A stretch of 64,000 nt of DNA from Vibrio sp. FE10. GTDB taxonomy: Bacteria; Pseudomonadota; Gammaproteobacteria; Enterobacterales; Vibrionaceae. The stretch spans positions 3,472,001 to 3,536,000 of the forward strand of contig NZ_AP028067.1 of the NCBI RefSeq assembly GCF_030297155.1. The letters are read 5' to 3'. The notes under the pieces were generated by a model that was given only the letters and a program-made list of their open reading frames with translations, was not told where the DNA came from and searched no databases. The stretch's first letter is position 1. Each line of letters opens with the position of its first letter. Shown here in pieces: positions 1-9,296 of this stretch. Made by a program: the position numbers and the translations under genes.

Positions 1-100
1 TGACAAGGTTTGAGCCAAAGTTAGTCAAAAGCTGTAAGCGTTCTAATAGCTCAACTTGAGATTCTAACTCTAATACTCTTAATTCATGAGCCAAACTCAT
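1..100 (-). CDS. damX: DamX, N-terminal fragment (cut by window edge)
   Basis: Reading leftward from an ATG at 98-100, the frame is open to the window edge and gives 33 residues starting MSLAHELRVLELESQ and ending in LTNFGSNLV. This is how Vibrio DamX proteins begin, just before their AAA-type ATPase domain. DamX is an inner-membrane cell-division protein with a C-terminal SPOR domain, which lies outside the window. It sits downstream of aroK-aroB on the same strand, the usual gammaproteobacterial order. Identification rests on a short N-terminus plus synteny. Confidence 0.75.
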   Translation of the reverse strand, partial: MSLAHELRVLELESQVELLERLQLLTNFGSNLV

Positions 101-141
101 TGGGGATCCCTACTGATAAGATCGATCAGTAAAACGCTTCA

Positions 142-166
142 GTTGCCTAGGGGTTAGCTAGGCAAC
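142..166. terminator. Hairpin between aroB and damX
   Basis: A perfect 9-bp inverted repeat (GTTGCCTAG at 142-150, CTAGGCAAC at 158-166) with a 7-nt loop lies in the aroB-damX gap. There is no clear U-tract on the minus strand, so it may be a weak terminator, a processing site or an mRNA stabiliser rather than a true stop. Confidence 0.5.
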
Positions 167-179
167 ATCACAACCAAAT

Positions 180-1268
180 TTAAAGAGTACGGCAGAAATC
201 AATCGCTTGTTTAATGATGTCTTGAGGCACATCAGCGACCACTTCAGCAGTACCAATACTTGTTGGCAATACCAAACGTAACTGACCAGACAGCACTTTT
301 TTATCGCGCATCATGTGCTTCATAAAGTCTTCAAAAGACATGCTTTCTGGCGTATGAATTGGCAGTTTCGCATTCTTGAGTATAGAAATAATTCGCTCAA
401 GCTGCTGCTGAGAGATCAGTCCCTGTAATTGAGCCGTTTTGGCTGCCATTACAGTACCTGAAGACACAGCTTCGCCATGTAGCCAATTACCATAGCCTAG
501 TTCTGCTTCAATCGCATGACCAAATGTATGACCTAGGTTCAATAACGCTCTGATTCCTGACTCTTTTTCATCGATAGCAACCACTTCAGCCTTAATTGCA
601 CAACAACGAGCAATTGCGGTGATCAGTGCTTGTTCATCAAGTTGATAAAGTTTCTCTAGATTCAGTTCCAACCAATCAAAGAAGGTTTCATCATAGATGA
701 TGCCGTATTTGATGACCTCAGCAATACCCGCTGCAAACTCACGCTCAGGAAGCGTTGATAAACAGTTTGTATCGATGATGACAGATTTTGGTTGATAGAA
801 AGCGCCGATCATATTCTTGCCAAGGGGATGGTTCACTGCGGTTTTACCACCTACAGAAGAATCCACTTGAGAAAGAAGTGTCGTCGGGATCTGAATGAAA
901 TCAATACCGCGTTGGTAACAAGAGGCAGCAAAACCGACCAAATCACCGATAACACCACCACCTAAAGCAATCACCACCACATCGCGGCTGTAATTTCCTT
1001 CAAGCATGTAGCTCATCACTGAATTGAACGTTTCAAGTGTTTTGTACTGCTCACCGTCTGGCAACTCTAAAAGAGAAGTTTGACAGCCTACTTGATCCAA
1101 TAGCGATAAAATTTTATCGGCATAAAGAGGCGCTACTGTCACATTACTGATAACAACAACTTTCTGTTTGCCTGATAAAAAAGAAAGGTACGCCGGGTCT
1201 TCAAATAACCCGGCGCCAATAGAGATAGGGTAGCTACGCTCAGCTAGATTGACCGTAATCCGTTCCAT
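180..1268 (-). CDS. aroB: 3-dehydroquinate synthase
   Basis: This 362-aa protein matches AroB, which converts DAHP to 3-dehydroquinate in the second step of the shikimate pathway in the cytosol, using NAD and a divalent metal. The glycine-rich NAD segment [11 protein letters not shown] lies near residue 105 and is followed by [21 protein letters not shown]. The metal-binding histidines fall in [12 protein letters not shown] and the WLHGEAV segment. The length is normal. A GGAGAG Shine-Dalgarno precedes the ATG at 1268. It starts 24 bp after the aroK stop, so the two genes are very likely cotranscribed, together with damX downstream. Confidence 0.97.
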   Translation of the reverse strand: MERITVNLAERSYPISIGAGLFEDPAYLSFLSGKQKVVVISNVTVAPLYADKILSLLDQVGCQTSLLELPDGEQYKTLETFNSVMSYMLEGNYSRDVVVIALGGGVIGDLVGFAASCYQRGIDFIQIPTTLLSQVDSSVGGKTAVNHPLGKNMIGAFYQPKSVIIDTNCLSTLPEREFAAGIAEVIKYGIIYDETFFDWLELNLEKLYQLDEQALITAIARCCAIKAEVVAIDEKESGIRALLNLGHTFGHAIEAELGYGNWLHGEAVSSGTVMAAKTAQLQGLISQQQLERIISILKNAKLPIHTPESMSFEDFMKHMMRDKKVLSGQLRLVLPTSIGTAEVVADVPQDIIKQAIDFCRTL

Positions 1269-1292
1269 GGGTTTGCTCTCCGAAAAATGAAC

Positions 1293-1811
1293 TTAACGTT
1301 CTTCTAGCATTTTTACGATCTGGTTGGCTACCACTTTTGCACTTTGGTCGTCAGTACGAACTGTGTAGTCCGCCACTTCGTCGTATAGTGCGTTGCGAGA
1401 TACAGCTAGATCTTCTAGCACATCACGCGGGTTGTCTGTTTGAAGTAGAGGGCGTTTCTTGTCGCGGTTAGTGCGAGCAAGTTGCTTTTCAATTGTTGTC
1501 TCTAGGTATACAACAATGCCTCGTGCAGATAGACGGTTACGGTTTTCTTTGCTCAGTACTGAACCACCACCTGTCGCAAGAACAATACCTTGTTCTTCTG
1601 TCAGATCGTTGATTACAGATTCTTCGCGCTTACGGAAACCATCTTCGCCCTCAACATCAAAAACCCATGCGATGTCTGCGCCAGTGCGCTCTTCGATCAC
1701 AGTGTCAGAGTCTAAAAACTCCATATGAAGTTGGGAAGCTAGGTGTCTACCAATTGTACTTTTGCCGGCGCCCATTGGGCCAACAAGAAAAATATTGCGT
1801 TTCTCAGCCAT
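1293..1811 (-). CDS. aroK: Shikimate kinase I
   Basis: This 172-aa P-loop kinase phosphorylates shikimate at the 3-hydroxyl. Walker A (GPMGAGKST) is at residues 11-19, the substrate-binding [11 protein letters not shown] segment is near residue 35, and GGGSV is near residue 81. The length matches AroK (about 173 aa). It is the first gene of aroK-aroB-damX and follows pilQ on the same strand with a gap of about 175 bp. The pilMNOPQ-aroKB order is standard in this class. Confidence 0.97.
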   Translation of the reverse strand: MAEKRNIFLVGPMGAGKSTIGRHLASQLHMEFLDSDTVIEERTGADIAWVFDVEGEDGFRKREESVINDLTEEQGIVLATGGGSVLSKENRNRLSARGIVVYLETTIEKQLARTNRDKKRPLLQTDNPRDVLEDLAVSRNALYDEVADYTVRTDDQSAKVVANQIVKMLEER

Positions 1812-1987
1812 GTTTTTAGCAGTAATTTACAACGTTAATTCAATGACATCGCCACAAGGTAGGTCAGTACAAGTACTGAAATTAAAAGGCCCGTGGCACC
1901 GATTCCTCACAGATAATTCGTGATAAGACCCGAAATTATCAAGGTTAGGTGCCACTAATGCAACTTTATTTTTAATCTAATTGTTCA

Positions 1988-3706
1988 TTACTGAATCACA
2001 ACTTTAGGTGTAACAAAAATAAGTAGTTCACTTTTACCCACATTTTCATAGCTGCGACGGAACAATGCCCCCAAAACTGGCAGGTCTCCTAGCAGAGGAA
2101 CTTTGTCGACTGTGCTGCTAACACTGTGTTGAAATATCCCACCAAGAACAACCGTTTCACCATTATTAACAAGCACTTGCGTCCCAATCCTTTGAGTATC
2201 GATTGCCACAGCCTCACCGGTTCCTGTTTTCACAACCTGCCCCGGTCTGTCCTGAGTGACACTCAAATCTAATACCAGACGATTATCAGGGGTTATCTGC
2301 GGTGTGACCTTAAGACTCAAGACCGCTTTTTTAAATGCGACCGAAGTTGCACCACTGGAAGAGGATTCTAAGTAAGGGATTTCAGTACCTTGCTCAATGT
2401 AAGCGGGCTTTTTATTGGTGGTGATTAAGCGTGGGCTAGAAATAATCTCAGCTTTTGATTCTTGTTGCAGTGCCGACAATTCAAGATCAAGCAAGGTATC
2501 TGAACCCAGCTTAGCCACCTGAAACGCAATGCTTGATGCATTAGGCGATGTCGCCCCTAGATTAACGTTGAGGTAATCGTCAATCGCACTATCCCCACCA
2601 TTATCGTCATACGGCGCAATTTGTGATGGATGGTTACCTTCTATTGAGCCGCCAACTTTGAAGCTTCCGTTGGTCGAAGAAACACCCCAGCGCACCCCTA
2701 ACTCATCAAGGTTACCCTCGGTCACAGTGACAATACGCGCCTCTATCTGTACTTGCTTCACGGGAATATCTAGCGATTCAATGATGCCTCGTATCACCGC
2801 AATGTTTTCTTCCAATTCACGAATGAGCAGTGAGTTAGTTCTCTCATCAATGGTAATCGAGCCGCGGTCAGACAGCATACTCACCGCCCCTTCCCCACCA
2901 ATCATATCGGCGATGTCGGTCGCTTTAGCAAAGTTAATCTTGATGATTTCCGATTTAAGCTCGCCCAACTCTTCTTCCAAACGAGATTTTTCTAAGGCTT
3001 GCTGCTCTCGAAGGTCAAGTTCAGCTTTTGGCGCAACCAAGATGACATTGCCATCAACGCGCTTATCCAAGCCTTTAACTTGCAAGATAATGTCGAGAAC
3101 TTGCTGCCAAGGTACGCCATCTAACCGCAAAGTGAGGTTCCCTGAAACCGAGTCAGACACCACGAGGTTGAAATCGTTATAATCGGCAATAAGCTGAAGA
3201 ACATTACGAACAGGAATGTCTTGGAAGTTAATTGAGATGAGTTTGCCCTCTTTCTCCAACACACTCTTCTCAGCGGCGCTCTCTTTAACCAGCGGTTTAC
3301 TCACGATGACTTCGATAAAGCGACCTTTTAGGTTGTACTCGTATTGGTAATCATCGGTGATCGTGGCTAACAGTCGGGTACTCGGCGTTTCTCTGAAGAC
3401 CTCAACCCCTTCAACTAAGGTGGCAAAGTCTTTTACATCCAACAGATAGAGCTTGTCGTCATCAACCTTAGTATTGAGCAGTTCAATGCTCAGCCCTTCT
3501 TGAACTCTTTGAACATCGACCACCGCAGTGCTGGTTGCCAATTCAATAATGATGACCGCATCTTTGTTCTTGTTGACCCTGAAATCGATGTTGTCCAAAT
3601 TATTGGGGGATGTCTCTGCGTAATTCATCACGCTAAAAAACAACATCATAGACAGCAGTGCACCCTGTAGCCCTTTGTTCATTATCTCGCTTATTCCTTT
3701 AATCAT
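1988..3706 (-). CDS. pilQ: Type IV pilus secretin PilQ
   Basis: PilQ forms the outer-membrane channel through which the type IV pilus (in Vibrio, the chitin-regulated competence pilus) leaves the cell. The 572-aa protein has a signal-peptide-like N-terminus, an AMIN-type region (about 40-130), an STN-like short domain with INFQDIPVRNVLQLIADY near 155, an N-domain, and the C-terminal secretin domain with the typical VPLLGDLPVLGALFRR segment. The start is uncertain: the ATG at 3682 (MNKGLQGALL) would give a cleaner signal peptide than the one at 3706. It is the last gene of pilMNOPQ, 35 bp after pilP. Confidence 0.95.
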   Translation of the reverse strand: MIKGISEIMNKGLQGALLSMMLFFSVMNYAETSPNNLDNIDFRVNKNKDAVIIIELATSTAVVDVQRVQEGLSIELLNTKVDDDKLYLLDVKDFATLVEGVEVFRETPSTRLLATITDDYQYEYNLKGRFIEVIVSKPLVKESAAEKSVLEKEGKLISINFQDIPVRNVLQLIADYNDFNLVVSDSVSGNLTLRLDGVPWQQVLDIILQVKGLDKRVDGNVILVAPKAELDLREQQALEKSRLEEELGELKSEIIKINFAKATDIADMIGGEGAVSMLSDRGSITIDERTNSLLIRELEENIAVIRGIIESLDIPVKQVQIEARIVTVTEGNLDELGVRWGVSSTNGSFKVGGSIEGNHPSQIAPYDDNGGDSAIDDYLNVNLGATSPNASSIAFQVAKLGSDTLLDLELSALQQESKAEIISSPRLITTNKKPAYIEQGTEIPYLESSSSGATSVAFKKAVLSLKVTPQITPDNRLVLDLSVTQDRPGQVVKTGTGEAVAIDTQRIGTQVLVNNGETVVLGGIFQHSVSSTVDKVPLLGDLPVLGALFRRSYENVGKSELLIFVTPKVVIQ

Positions 3707-3741
3707 AGTTACATCTCATATCCACATCGTGTGGCATTGGT

Positions 3742-4263
3742 TTACTTCAGAGCCAGCCTAACGTTGCGCTTATGCCAACAACCTAAGCCATCTGGAAGAG
3801 TTTCATTAATCTGAACGTACTGGCTCGTCACCTTAGTCACTCGGCCATTGTTGAGGCCGATAAACTGGCCCTTCTTCACATTCACCACGTTGCCCCTTGG
3901 TGTTTGCACTAAACCAAACACACTTGAGCCACTGCCCATCACGCCTCTTAAACGCAGCTTACTCAGCGGGTACTTCTCTAGCTTGCCATTGCGAGAGCGT
4001 GCGCTCGGTTGCCAACAGTCTTTCTTAACCAGAGGTTGGTTTTGCACAATGGCTTCTTTGGGAAGTTCAAAGGGAGGGCGAAATGCTCTTCGCTGATAGT
4101 TAGCGGCTGTAAATTCCGTTGCAGGGACAAGTTGCTCAACCTCTTTTTTTGCTTTGGCTTCAACTTGCATCACAAAGTCTTCTAACGAATCTTGATTGGC
4201 TTTACAGCCCGTCAGCGCGAGTAATAACAAGGTTGAATACAACGCTCTATTGGATTTCATCAT
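3742..4263 (-). CDS. pilP: Type IV pilus inner-membrane lipoprotein PilP
   Basis: This 173-aa protein begins with a lipoprotein signal whose lipobox LTGC ends at about residue 20, so it is predicted to be lipidated. PilP links the PilN/PilO inner-membrane complex to PilQ. The C-terminal half (RLRGVMGSGSSVFGLVQTPRGNVVNVKKGQFIG) is the beta-rich PilP fold that binds the secretin. It overlaps the pilO stop by 17 nt, and a GGAGG lies a few bases before the ATGATG start, which points to translational coupling. Confidence 0.93.
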   Translation of the reverse strand: MMKSNRALYSTLLLLALTGCKANQDSLEDFVMQVEAKAKKEVEQLVPATEFTAANYQRRAFRPPFELPKEAIVQNQPLVKKDCWQPSARSRNGKLEKYPLSKLRLRGVMGSGSSVFGLVQTPRGNVVNVKKGQFIGLNNGRVTKVTSQYVQINETLPDGLGCWHKRNVRLALK

Positions 4264-4858
4264 CTACCTCCGGTTTAAACTGGTAGGTATAAGCGCGAAC
4301 TCGAAAGTGCAACGTGCTGCTTTCTTGACTGACTCGCTGCCAATTCACATCATCGAAGCTAATAATGCGCGGCAACTTTGCTATGGCTGCAGAGAAGTCG
4401 CCAATCTCGTGGTAATCACCGGTTAGCTCGATATTGAGCGGTAAGCGATAAAGAAATTCTTTGTTCTGCTTTTGTCCCCAATCAATTCGAGTAAAGGTCA
4501 GCGCATTATCCAAACCAAGCTCATTAACAGAAGCCAACATACTGGCGAGCTCTTTTTGAACGGGCAGCTGCTCTAACAGGTAATCGTAGCGACTGGTTAG
4601 CTCATCCAACTGACTCTGAAGTTTCGGTAGAGCGGCGACCTTATTGGCTTTAATCCTTAAAGTGGCTTTCAAGGTCTGCTCTTGCTGCTTCAATTGTTGC
4701 AGTTCATCACCCATTGGCATGATATAGAGCCAAACGCCAACGCCTTGAATCAATATCATCAGCAACAGAACCACTGCTAATTGAGGCAGTAACGGCCATT
4801 CAGTAATCTCATCAACATCGAGGTCTTGCAAACTGACCATATTTTGAAAACTAGCCAT
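4247..4858 (-). CDS. pilO: Type IV pilus assembly protein PilO
   Basis: The 203-aa protein has a single N-terminal membrane segment (about residues 27-48, LAVVLLLMILIQGVGVWLY), then a coiled-coil stretch rich in Q, K and L (about 52-95) and a ferredoxin-like periplasmic domain. PilO pairs with PilN in the inner-membrane alignment complex of the pilus machine. It overlaps pilN by 8 nt and pilP by 17 nt. Confidence 0.93.
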   Translation of the reverse strand: MASFQNMVSLQDLDVDEITEWPLLPQLAVVLLLMILIQGVGVWLYIMPMGDELQQLKQQEQTLKATLRIKANKVAALPKLQSQLDELTSRYDYLLEQLPVQKELASMLASVNELGLDNALTFTRIDWGQKQNKEFLYRLPLNIELTGDYHEIGDFSAAIAKLPRIISFDDVNWQRVSQESSTLHFRVRAYTYQFKPEVDDEIQ

Positions 4859-5465
4859 GGTTCGCCCCCTTGTCTTTTATCTTCGCGGTTGTGCTCTCTG
4901 CGGTTGTGTTGTCTAAAGAAACAGGACTAAACACAAAAGAGACCTTGAAGGTCTGGAACTCCTTATTGAAGCGCTTGCGGTTATGAACAATAGAATGCAT
5001 CTCGACACTTTCAAGTGACTCAGATCGCTCCAAGTTATCCAACATAGTCGCAAGGCGAGCGGTGCTGTCGCTGATGCCCGACATTTCAATCTCCTGACCA
5101 TTCATCTTTATCTTGTCGACATAGACGCCCTCAGGAATCAGCTCCGGCATTAGGTTCATAAAGTCGGTGGTCTTGTTACGACCAAGCTGTAAGGATTCCA
5201 CGACGTCGAGTCGAGTCAGGATCGCTTTATGTTCTTGCTCCGCGACTTTCAGTGATTGGATTTGACGGTCGAGCTGGGCAATGTATTGCTTTAGGTAAGT
5301 AAGGCGAGCTTGCTGCTTGTCTTGTTGGTCATGAAAATAAGTGCCAACGGCCCATTGTCCTGCAAGCGCAAGGATTCCTCCGAGCACTATGAGATGGATA
5401 AAACGCTTCTTATGCTGAGCTCGAATTTCATCACGCCAAGGCAGCAGGTTAATTTGATGCAACAT
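4851..5465 (-). CDS. pilN: Type IV pilus assembly protein PilN
   Basis: The start is placed at the ATG of 5463-5465 (MLHQINLLPWRDEIR), because the conserved INLLPWR motif, which binds PilM, is always at the N-terminus in this family; the frame is open further upstream. A membrane segment follows at about residues 22-42, then a coiled coil and a periplasmic domain. PilN couples cytoplasmic PilM to PilO/PilP. With this start it overlaps the pilM end by 17 nt. Confidence 0.93.
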   Translation of the reverse strand: MLHQINLLPWRDEIRAQHKKRFIHLIVLGGILALAGQWAVGTYFHDQQDKQQARLTYLKQYIAQLDRQIQSLKVAEQEHKAILTRLDVVESLQLGRNKTTDFMNLMPELIPEGVYVDKIKMNGQEIEMSGISDSTARLATMLDNLERSESLESVEMHSIVHNRKRFNKEFQTFKVSFVFSPVSLDNTTAESTTAKIKDKGANHG

Positions 5466-6474
5466 GCTTTTCTCCCTGCCACTTGAGTCCACTCATCGCC
5501 ATACCAGCCGCAATGCCAAAGTGTTGCCAGTCCATGGGTAAACGACGTTTCTTCGCGACCTTATTTTCAAACAACGACAAAGGATTCAGCGATTCACAAC
5601 TTAACTGAAAATGTCTTTGTAACTCTTCCGTCAGCATTGGCGTGCTGGCTCCTTCGCCCATCAACCAGATCCCGGATATCGGCTGAAGTGCATTCACCGA
5701 AGAATAAAGTTGTAACTGACGCTTGAGCTTTTCGATCAAATTAACAATAAACCGATGTGTATCTTCAGCCGTGCCGAACACGCCCTCTATATCACTTGGG
5801 TTATCAGCAGCGCGAAGATCTTGAGTACCAAAGGCGATGTCTTTATAGAAGGGTGCCGAATCCTGCGGGATAATCCCGAGCGAGGTTTGGTCGATTCCGA
5901 TATCGACCAATAGCCAATTCTTTTTTTCTGGGTACAGTCGAGAAGCTAGCTGCCAAATATTGAGCAGGCCGTGCGCTTGAGTGTCGACGACGACAGGTTT
6001 AAAGCCGGCTTTATTTAAAGCATCCGCCCGACTCTCCACCACCTCTTTGCGAGTGGCGTACACCTGATAACTGCTTGTCGATCCTTTACCAAATCGTTTG
6101 TCTTCCAGCTTTACAAAATCTAAACTCAGCTCCTCAATAGGAAAGGGAGATTGGTGAGCAAAGGTTTGATAGATCGAAAACTCTTTTTCTCTGTCTTCTA
6201 ATTCACTCTCTATTTGCAGTACTTTGCTGATCACCGTGTTATCAGGTACCGAAATGGCGACGTTGCGGCAGCCAAAAGGCAGTCCTTTCCTAAGTTCTTT
6301 GAGTTTCTTAACAGTTTTCTGATACTCCAGAGTATGGTTAGCTGTAAAAATGTCGTCCGAAATCGGCAGCTCTTTGTATCCCACTAAGGCATACAACTCC
6401 CCAACGGGTTTTAGGACCACAGCTTTGATGCTGTGATGATTTATATCTATACCTGTAATTAATGATGAACCCAT
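5449..6474 (-). CDS. pilM: Type IV pilus actin-like ATPase PilM
   Basis: PilM is a cytoplasmic actin/FtsA-fold protein that docks on the PilN tail. The protein reads MGSSLITGIDINHHSIKAVVLKP at its N-terminus (phosphate-1 loop), with the second phosphate motif DIGIDQTSLGI near residue 190. The start at 6474 is preferred over an in-frame one 24 nt upstream because AGGAG sits 9 nt before it and the family begins there. It is the first gene of pilMNOPQ and divergent from mrcA, with about 150 bp between for both promoters. Confidence 0.93.
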   Translation of the reverse strand: MGSSLITGIDINHHSIKAVVLKPVGELYALVGYKELPISDDIFTANHTLEYQKTVKKLKELRKGLPFGCRNVAISVPDNTVISKVLQIESELEDREKEFSIYQTFAHQSPFPIEELSLDFVKLEDKRFGKGSTSSYQVYATRKEVVESRADALNKAGFKPVVVDTQAHGLLNIWQLASRLYPEKKNWLLVDIGIDQTSLGIIPQDSAPFYKDIAFGTQDLRAADNPSDIEGVFGTAEDTHRFIVNLIEKLKRQLQLYSSVNALQPISGIWLMGEGASTPMLTEELQRHFQLSCESLNPLSLFENKVAKKRRLPMDWQHFGIAAGMAMSGLKWQGEKHVASN

Positions 6475-6625
6475 GTGACCTAGCTCCTGAAGTGCCAAGC
6501 ATTTCGTTGATTATCTAGGGGTTGTGATTATTAGTTAAATAAGCGTTAATAAACGAAAGCTAAGTTTTTAACCTAGAGTACAAGGGTTTGCTGCTTATCA
6601 GCCTTAACTAATCAGGGATTATCCG

Positions 6626-9184
6626 GTGAAGTTCATAAAGCGATTATTCATATTTACATTGATTTGCATGATTCTTGGAGTCAGTACAATTTTCGGGTTT
6701 TATTATTACGTAAAACCCGAGTTGCCTGATGTTGCCACTTTGCGTGACGTAGAACTCCAAACCCCGATGCAAGTCTTCAGTCAAGACGGAAAATTGATCT
6801 CTCAATTTGGTGAAAAGCGTCGCAACCCAGTGACTTATGACGAGATACCTCGCCACCTGGTTGAAGCATTAATTGCTACCGAAGACAGTCGTTTCTACGA
6901 GCACCCGGGTATTGACCCAATTGGTATTACTCGTGCTGCGATCGTGGTTGCGATGTCAGGATCTGCAAAACAAGGTGCGAGTACTATTACTCAGCAACTA
7001 GCGCGTAACTTCTTCTTATCTAATGAGAAAAAGATCATGCGTAAGATCAAAGAGATCTTCATTGCGATCCACATTGAGCAATTGCTTAGCAAAGAAGAGA
7101 TCATGGAGCTGTACGTAAACAAAATCTTCCTAGGCCACCGTTCATATGGCTTTGGCGCTGCTGCACGCGTTTACTTTGGTAAAGACCTACCGGAACTGAC
7201 CCTGAGTGAAATCGCTACGCTTGCTGGTATGCCAAAAGCACCATCAACCATGAACCCTATCTACTCTCTTGAGCGCGCGACAAACCGTCGTAACGTGGTA
7301 TTACGTCGTATGTTAGACGAGCAATACATCACTCAAGAAGAGTACGATGAAGCGCGCAATGAAGTACTTATGTCCAAATACCACGGTGCTGAAATTGAAC
7401 TCAGCGCACCGTATGTTGCTGAAGTGGCACGTGCTTGGATGGTGGAACGTTACGGCGAAGCTGCTTATACGTCAGGCATGAAGGTCTACACGACCGTTGA
7501 TTCAAAACTGCAAAAAGCCGCTAACCAAGCCGCGATTAAAAACCTACTTGGCTACGATGAACGTCACGGCTACCGTGGTGCTGAAAAAGTATTGTGGCAA
7601 ACCGAGCAATCAGCTTGGGATCATGAACAAATCGTTAAGCACCTTAAGTCTCAACCAACCTACGGTGACCTTGTCCCTGCCGTTGTGACGGACGTTGATT
7701 CGAAAAGTGCACAGATCTGGGTTAAGAACCAAGGCGAAGGCTCTATCGAATGGCAAGGCATGAACTGGGCGCGTAAATTCCTAACGGATAATCGCCAAGG
7801 CCCTGCCCCATCTCAAGCAAAAGAGATTCTGGCAGTCGGAGAACAGATCTGGGTTCGCCATGAAGCGGTAACAGGTGACGAAGTCTCTGAAGAACCAACA
7901 GAAGAAGCAACGACGGAAACTGAAACACCTGTTGTATGGCGACTAAGCCAAGTACCAAATGCGAACACCGCTTTTGTTGCAATGAACCCGAACAACGGCG
8001 CAGTACTGTCGATGGTGGGTGGCTTTAACTTTGTTCACAACAAATTCAACCGTGCGACGCAATCTATTCGTCAGGTTGGTTCTGGTATCAAACCATTTAT
8101 CTACTCAGCGGCGATTGATAAAGGCCTAACGTTGGCATCACTGATCAACGATGCGCCTATCAACCAATGGGATAAGAGCCAAGGTACAGCATGGCGACCA
8201 AAGAACTCACCACCGACTTACGTGGGTCCAACTCGTTTGCGCATTGGCTTAGCGCAATCTAAAAACGTAATGGCCGTGCGCGTATTGCGTGAAGTGGGCT
8301 TAGATGACACACGTAACTACCTAACACGCTTTGGCTTTGATATTGACGAAGTACCTCGCTCTGAAACTATTGCTCTGGGTGCAGGTAGCTTAACGCCAAT
8401 GAAAGTAGCGCAAGGTTACTCAGTATTCGCTAATGGCGGTTACTACGTTGAACCTTTCTACATCAGCCACATTGAGACACCATTTGGTGAGACAGAATTT
8501 GAAGCAACGCCAAAAGTGGTGTGTAAAGATGATTGCCAAGAGCAAATCACCACAGACCCAATGGCAGACGAGTTTGCTGAACATGATGTTGACGCTAAAG
8601 TGCAATACGCGCCTCAGGTTATCTCTGCGCAGAACGCATTCCTTGTTCGTGAAATGATGTACAGCAACATTTGGGGTGGCGGTGACTGGAGCCAAGGTAC
8701 AGGTTGGAACGGTACAGGCTGGCGTGCTCAACCGTTGAAGCGTCGTGACATTGGCGGCAAAACCGGTACAACCAATGATTCGAAAGATACTTGGTACAGC
8801 GGCTACGGCCCTGGCATGGTTGCAACGGTATGGGTTGGTTTTGATAACCACAACCGTAACCTAGGCAGAACCAAAGCGAACTCGAACCTTGGTAAAAACC
8901 AGATTACAGGAGCAGAAGCTGGCGCGAAAACAGCAGAGCCTGCATGGGTTGATTTTATGGGAACGGCGTTGGCCGGTGTCCCTGCACAGCGTAAAGAACT
9001 GCCGGAAAACATCGTCCGAGTTCGTATCGACCGTGAAACTGGCTTACTGACCAACAAGTTCGATAGCTCATCAATGTTCGAGTACTTCGAGAAAGGCACT
9101 GAGCCAACCGAGTACATCACTGAACGTTTCAATGACGACATCTACTCAACGTCATCAGGCGAAGCAGTAGAAGAGCTGTTCTAG
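6626..9184 (+). CDS. mrcA: Penicillin-binding protein 1A
   Basis: This 852-aa bifunctional class A PBP makes and cross-links peptidoglycan. A GTG start is followed by one membrane anchor (about residues 6-28). The glycosyltransferase domain contains EDSRFYEHPGID and GASTITQQLARN. An OB-like insert of Glu/Thr-rich sequence (about 415-435) precedes the transpeptidase domain with SGIK (active serine near 486), SKN, and KTGTTND near 710. Length and motif order are normal for PBP1A. The mrcA/pilM divergent arrangement is conserved in gammaproteobacteria. Confidence 0.96.
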   Translation: MKFIKRLFIFTLICMILGVSTIFGFYYYVKPELPDVATLRDVELQTPMQVFSQDGKLISQFGEKRRNPVTYDEIPRHLVEALIATEDSRFYEHPGIDPIGITRAAIVVAMSGSAKQGASTITQQLARNFFLSNEKKIMRKIKEIFIAIHIEQLLSKEEIMELYVNKIFLGHRSYGFGAAARVYFGKDLPELTLSEIATLAGMPKAPSTMNPIYSLERATNRRNVVLRRMLDEQYITQEEYDEARNEVLMSKYHGAEIELSAPYVAEVARAWMVERYGEAAYTSGMKVYTTVDSKLQKAANQAAIKNLLGYDERHGYRGAEKVLWQTEQSAWDHEQIVKHLKSQPTYGDLVPAVVTDVDSKSAQIWVKNQGEGSIEWQGMNWARKFLTDNRQGPAPSQAKEILAVGEQIWVRHEAVTGDEVSEEPTEEATTETETPVVWRLSQVPNANTAFVAMNPNNGAVLSMVGGFNFVHNKFNRATQSIRQVGSGIKPFIYSAAIDKGLTLASLINDAPINQWDKSQGTAWRPKNSPPTYVGPTRLRIGLAQSKNVMAVRVLREVGLDDTRNYLTRFGFDIDEVPRSETIALGAGSLTPMKVAQGYSVFANGGYYVEPFYISHIETPFGETEFEATPKVVCKDDCQEQITTDPMADEFAEHDVDAKVQYAPQVISAQNAFLVREMMYSNIWGGGDWSQGTGWNGTGWRAQPLKRRDIGGKTGTTNDSKDTWYSGYGPGMVATVWVGFDNHNRNLGRTKANSNLGKNQITGAEAGAKTAEPAWVDFMGTALAGVPAQRKELPENIVRVRIDRETGLLTNKFDSSSMFEYFEKGTEPTEYITERFNDDIYSTSSGEAVEELF

Positions 9185-9218
9185 TTAGGGTTTGTTGAAC
9201 CTAGTAAGATGAACCAAC

Positions 9219-9256
9219 AAAAAAGGGTTGATATGAATTCATATCAACCCTTTTTT
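9219..9256. terminator. Bidirectional terminator, 38-bp perfect palindrome
   Basis: Both arms are perfect complements: six A, GGGTTGATATGAA on the left and its mirror on the right, ending in six T. It lies between convergent mrcA and oxyR and would work as a rho-independent terminator in both directions. Confidence 0.9.
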
Positions 9257-9296
9257 ATATCTATAATCTGATCTATCTACGATTTAAATTAAATGG

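Noticed and set aside
8420..8851. Open frame of 143 aa opposite mrcA
   Set aside because: It lies wholly within the conserved transpeptidase domain of mrcA on the other strand and has no family features.
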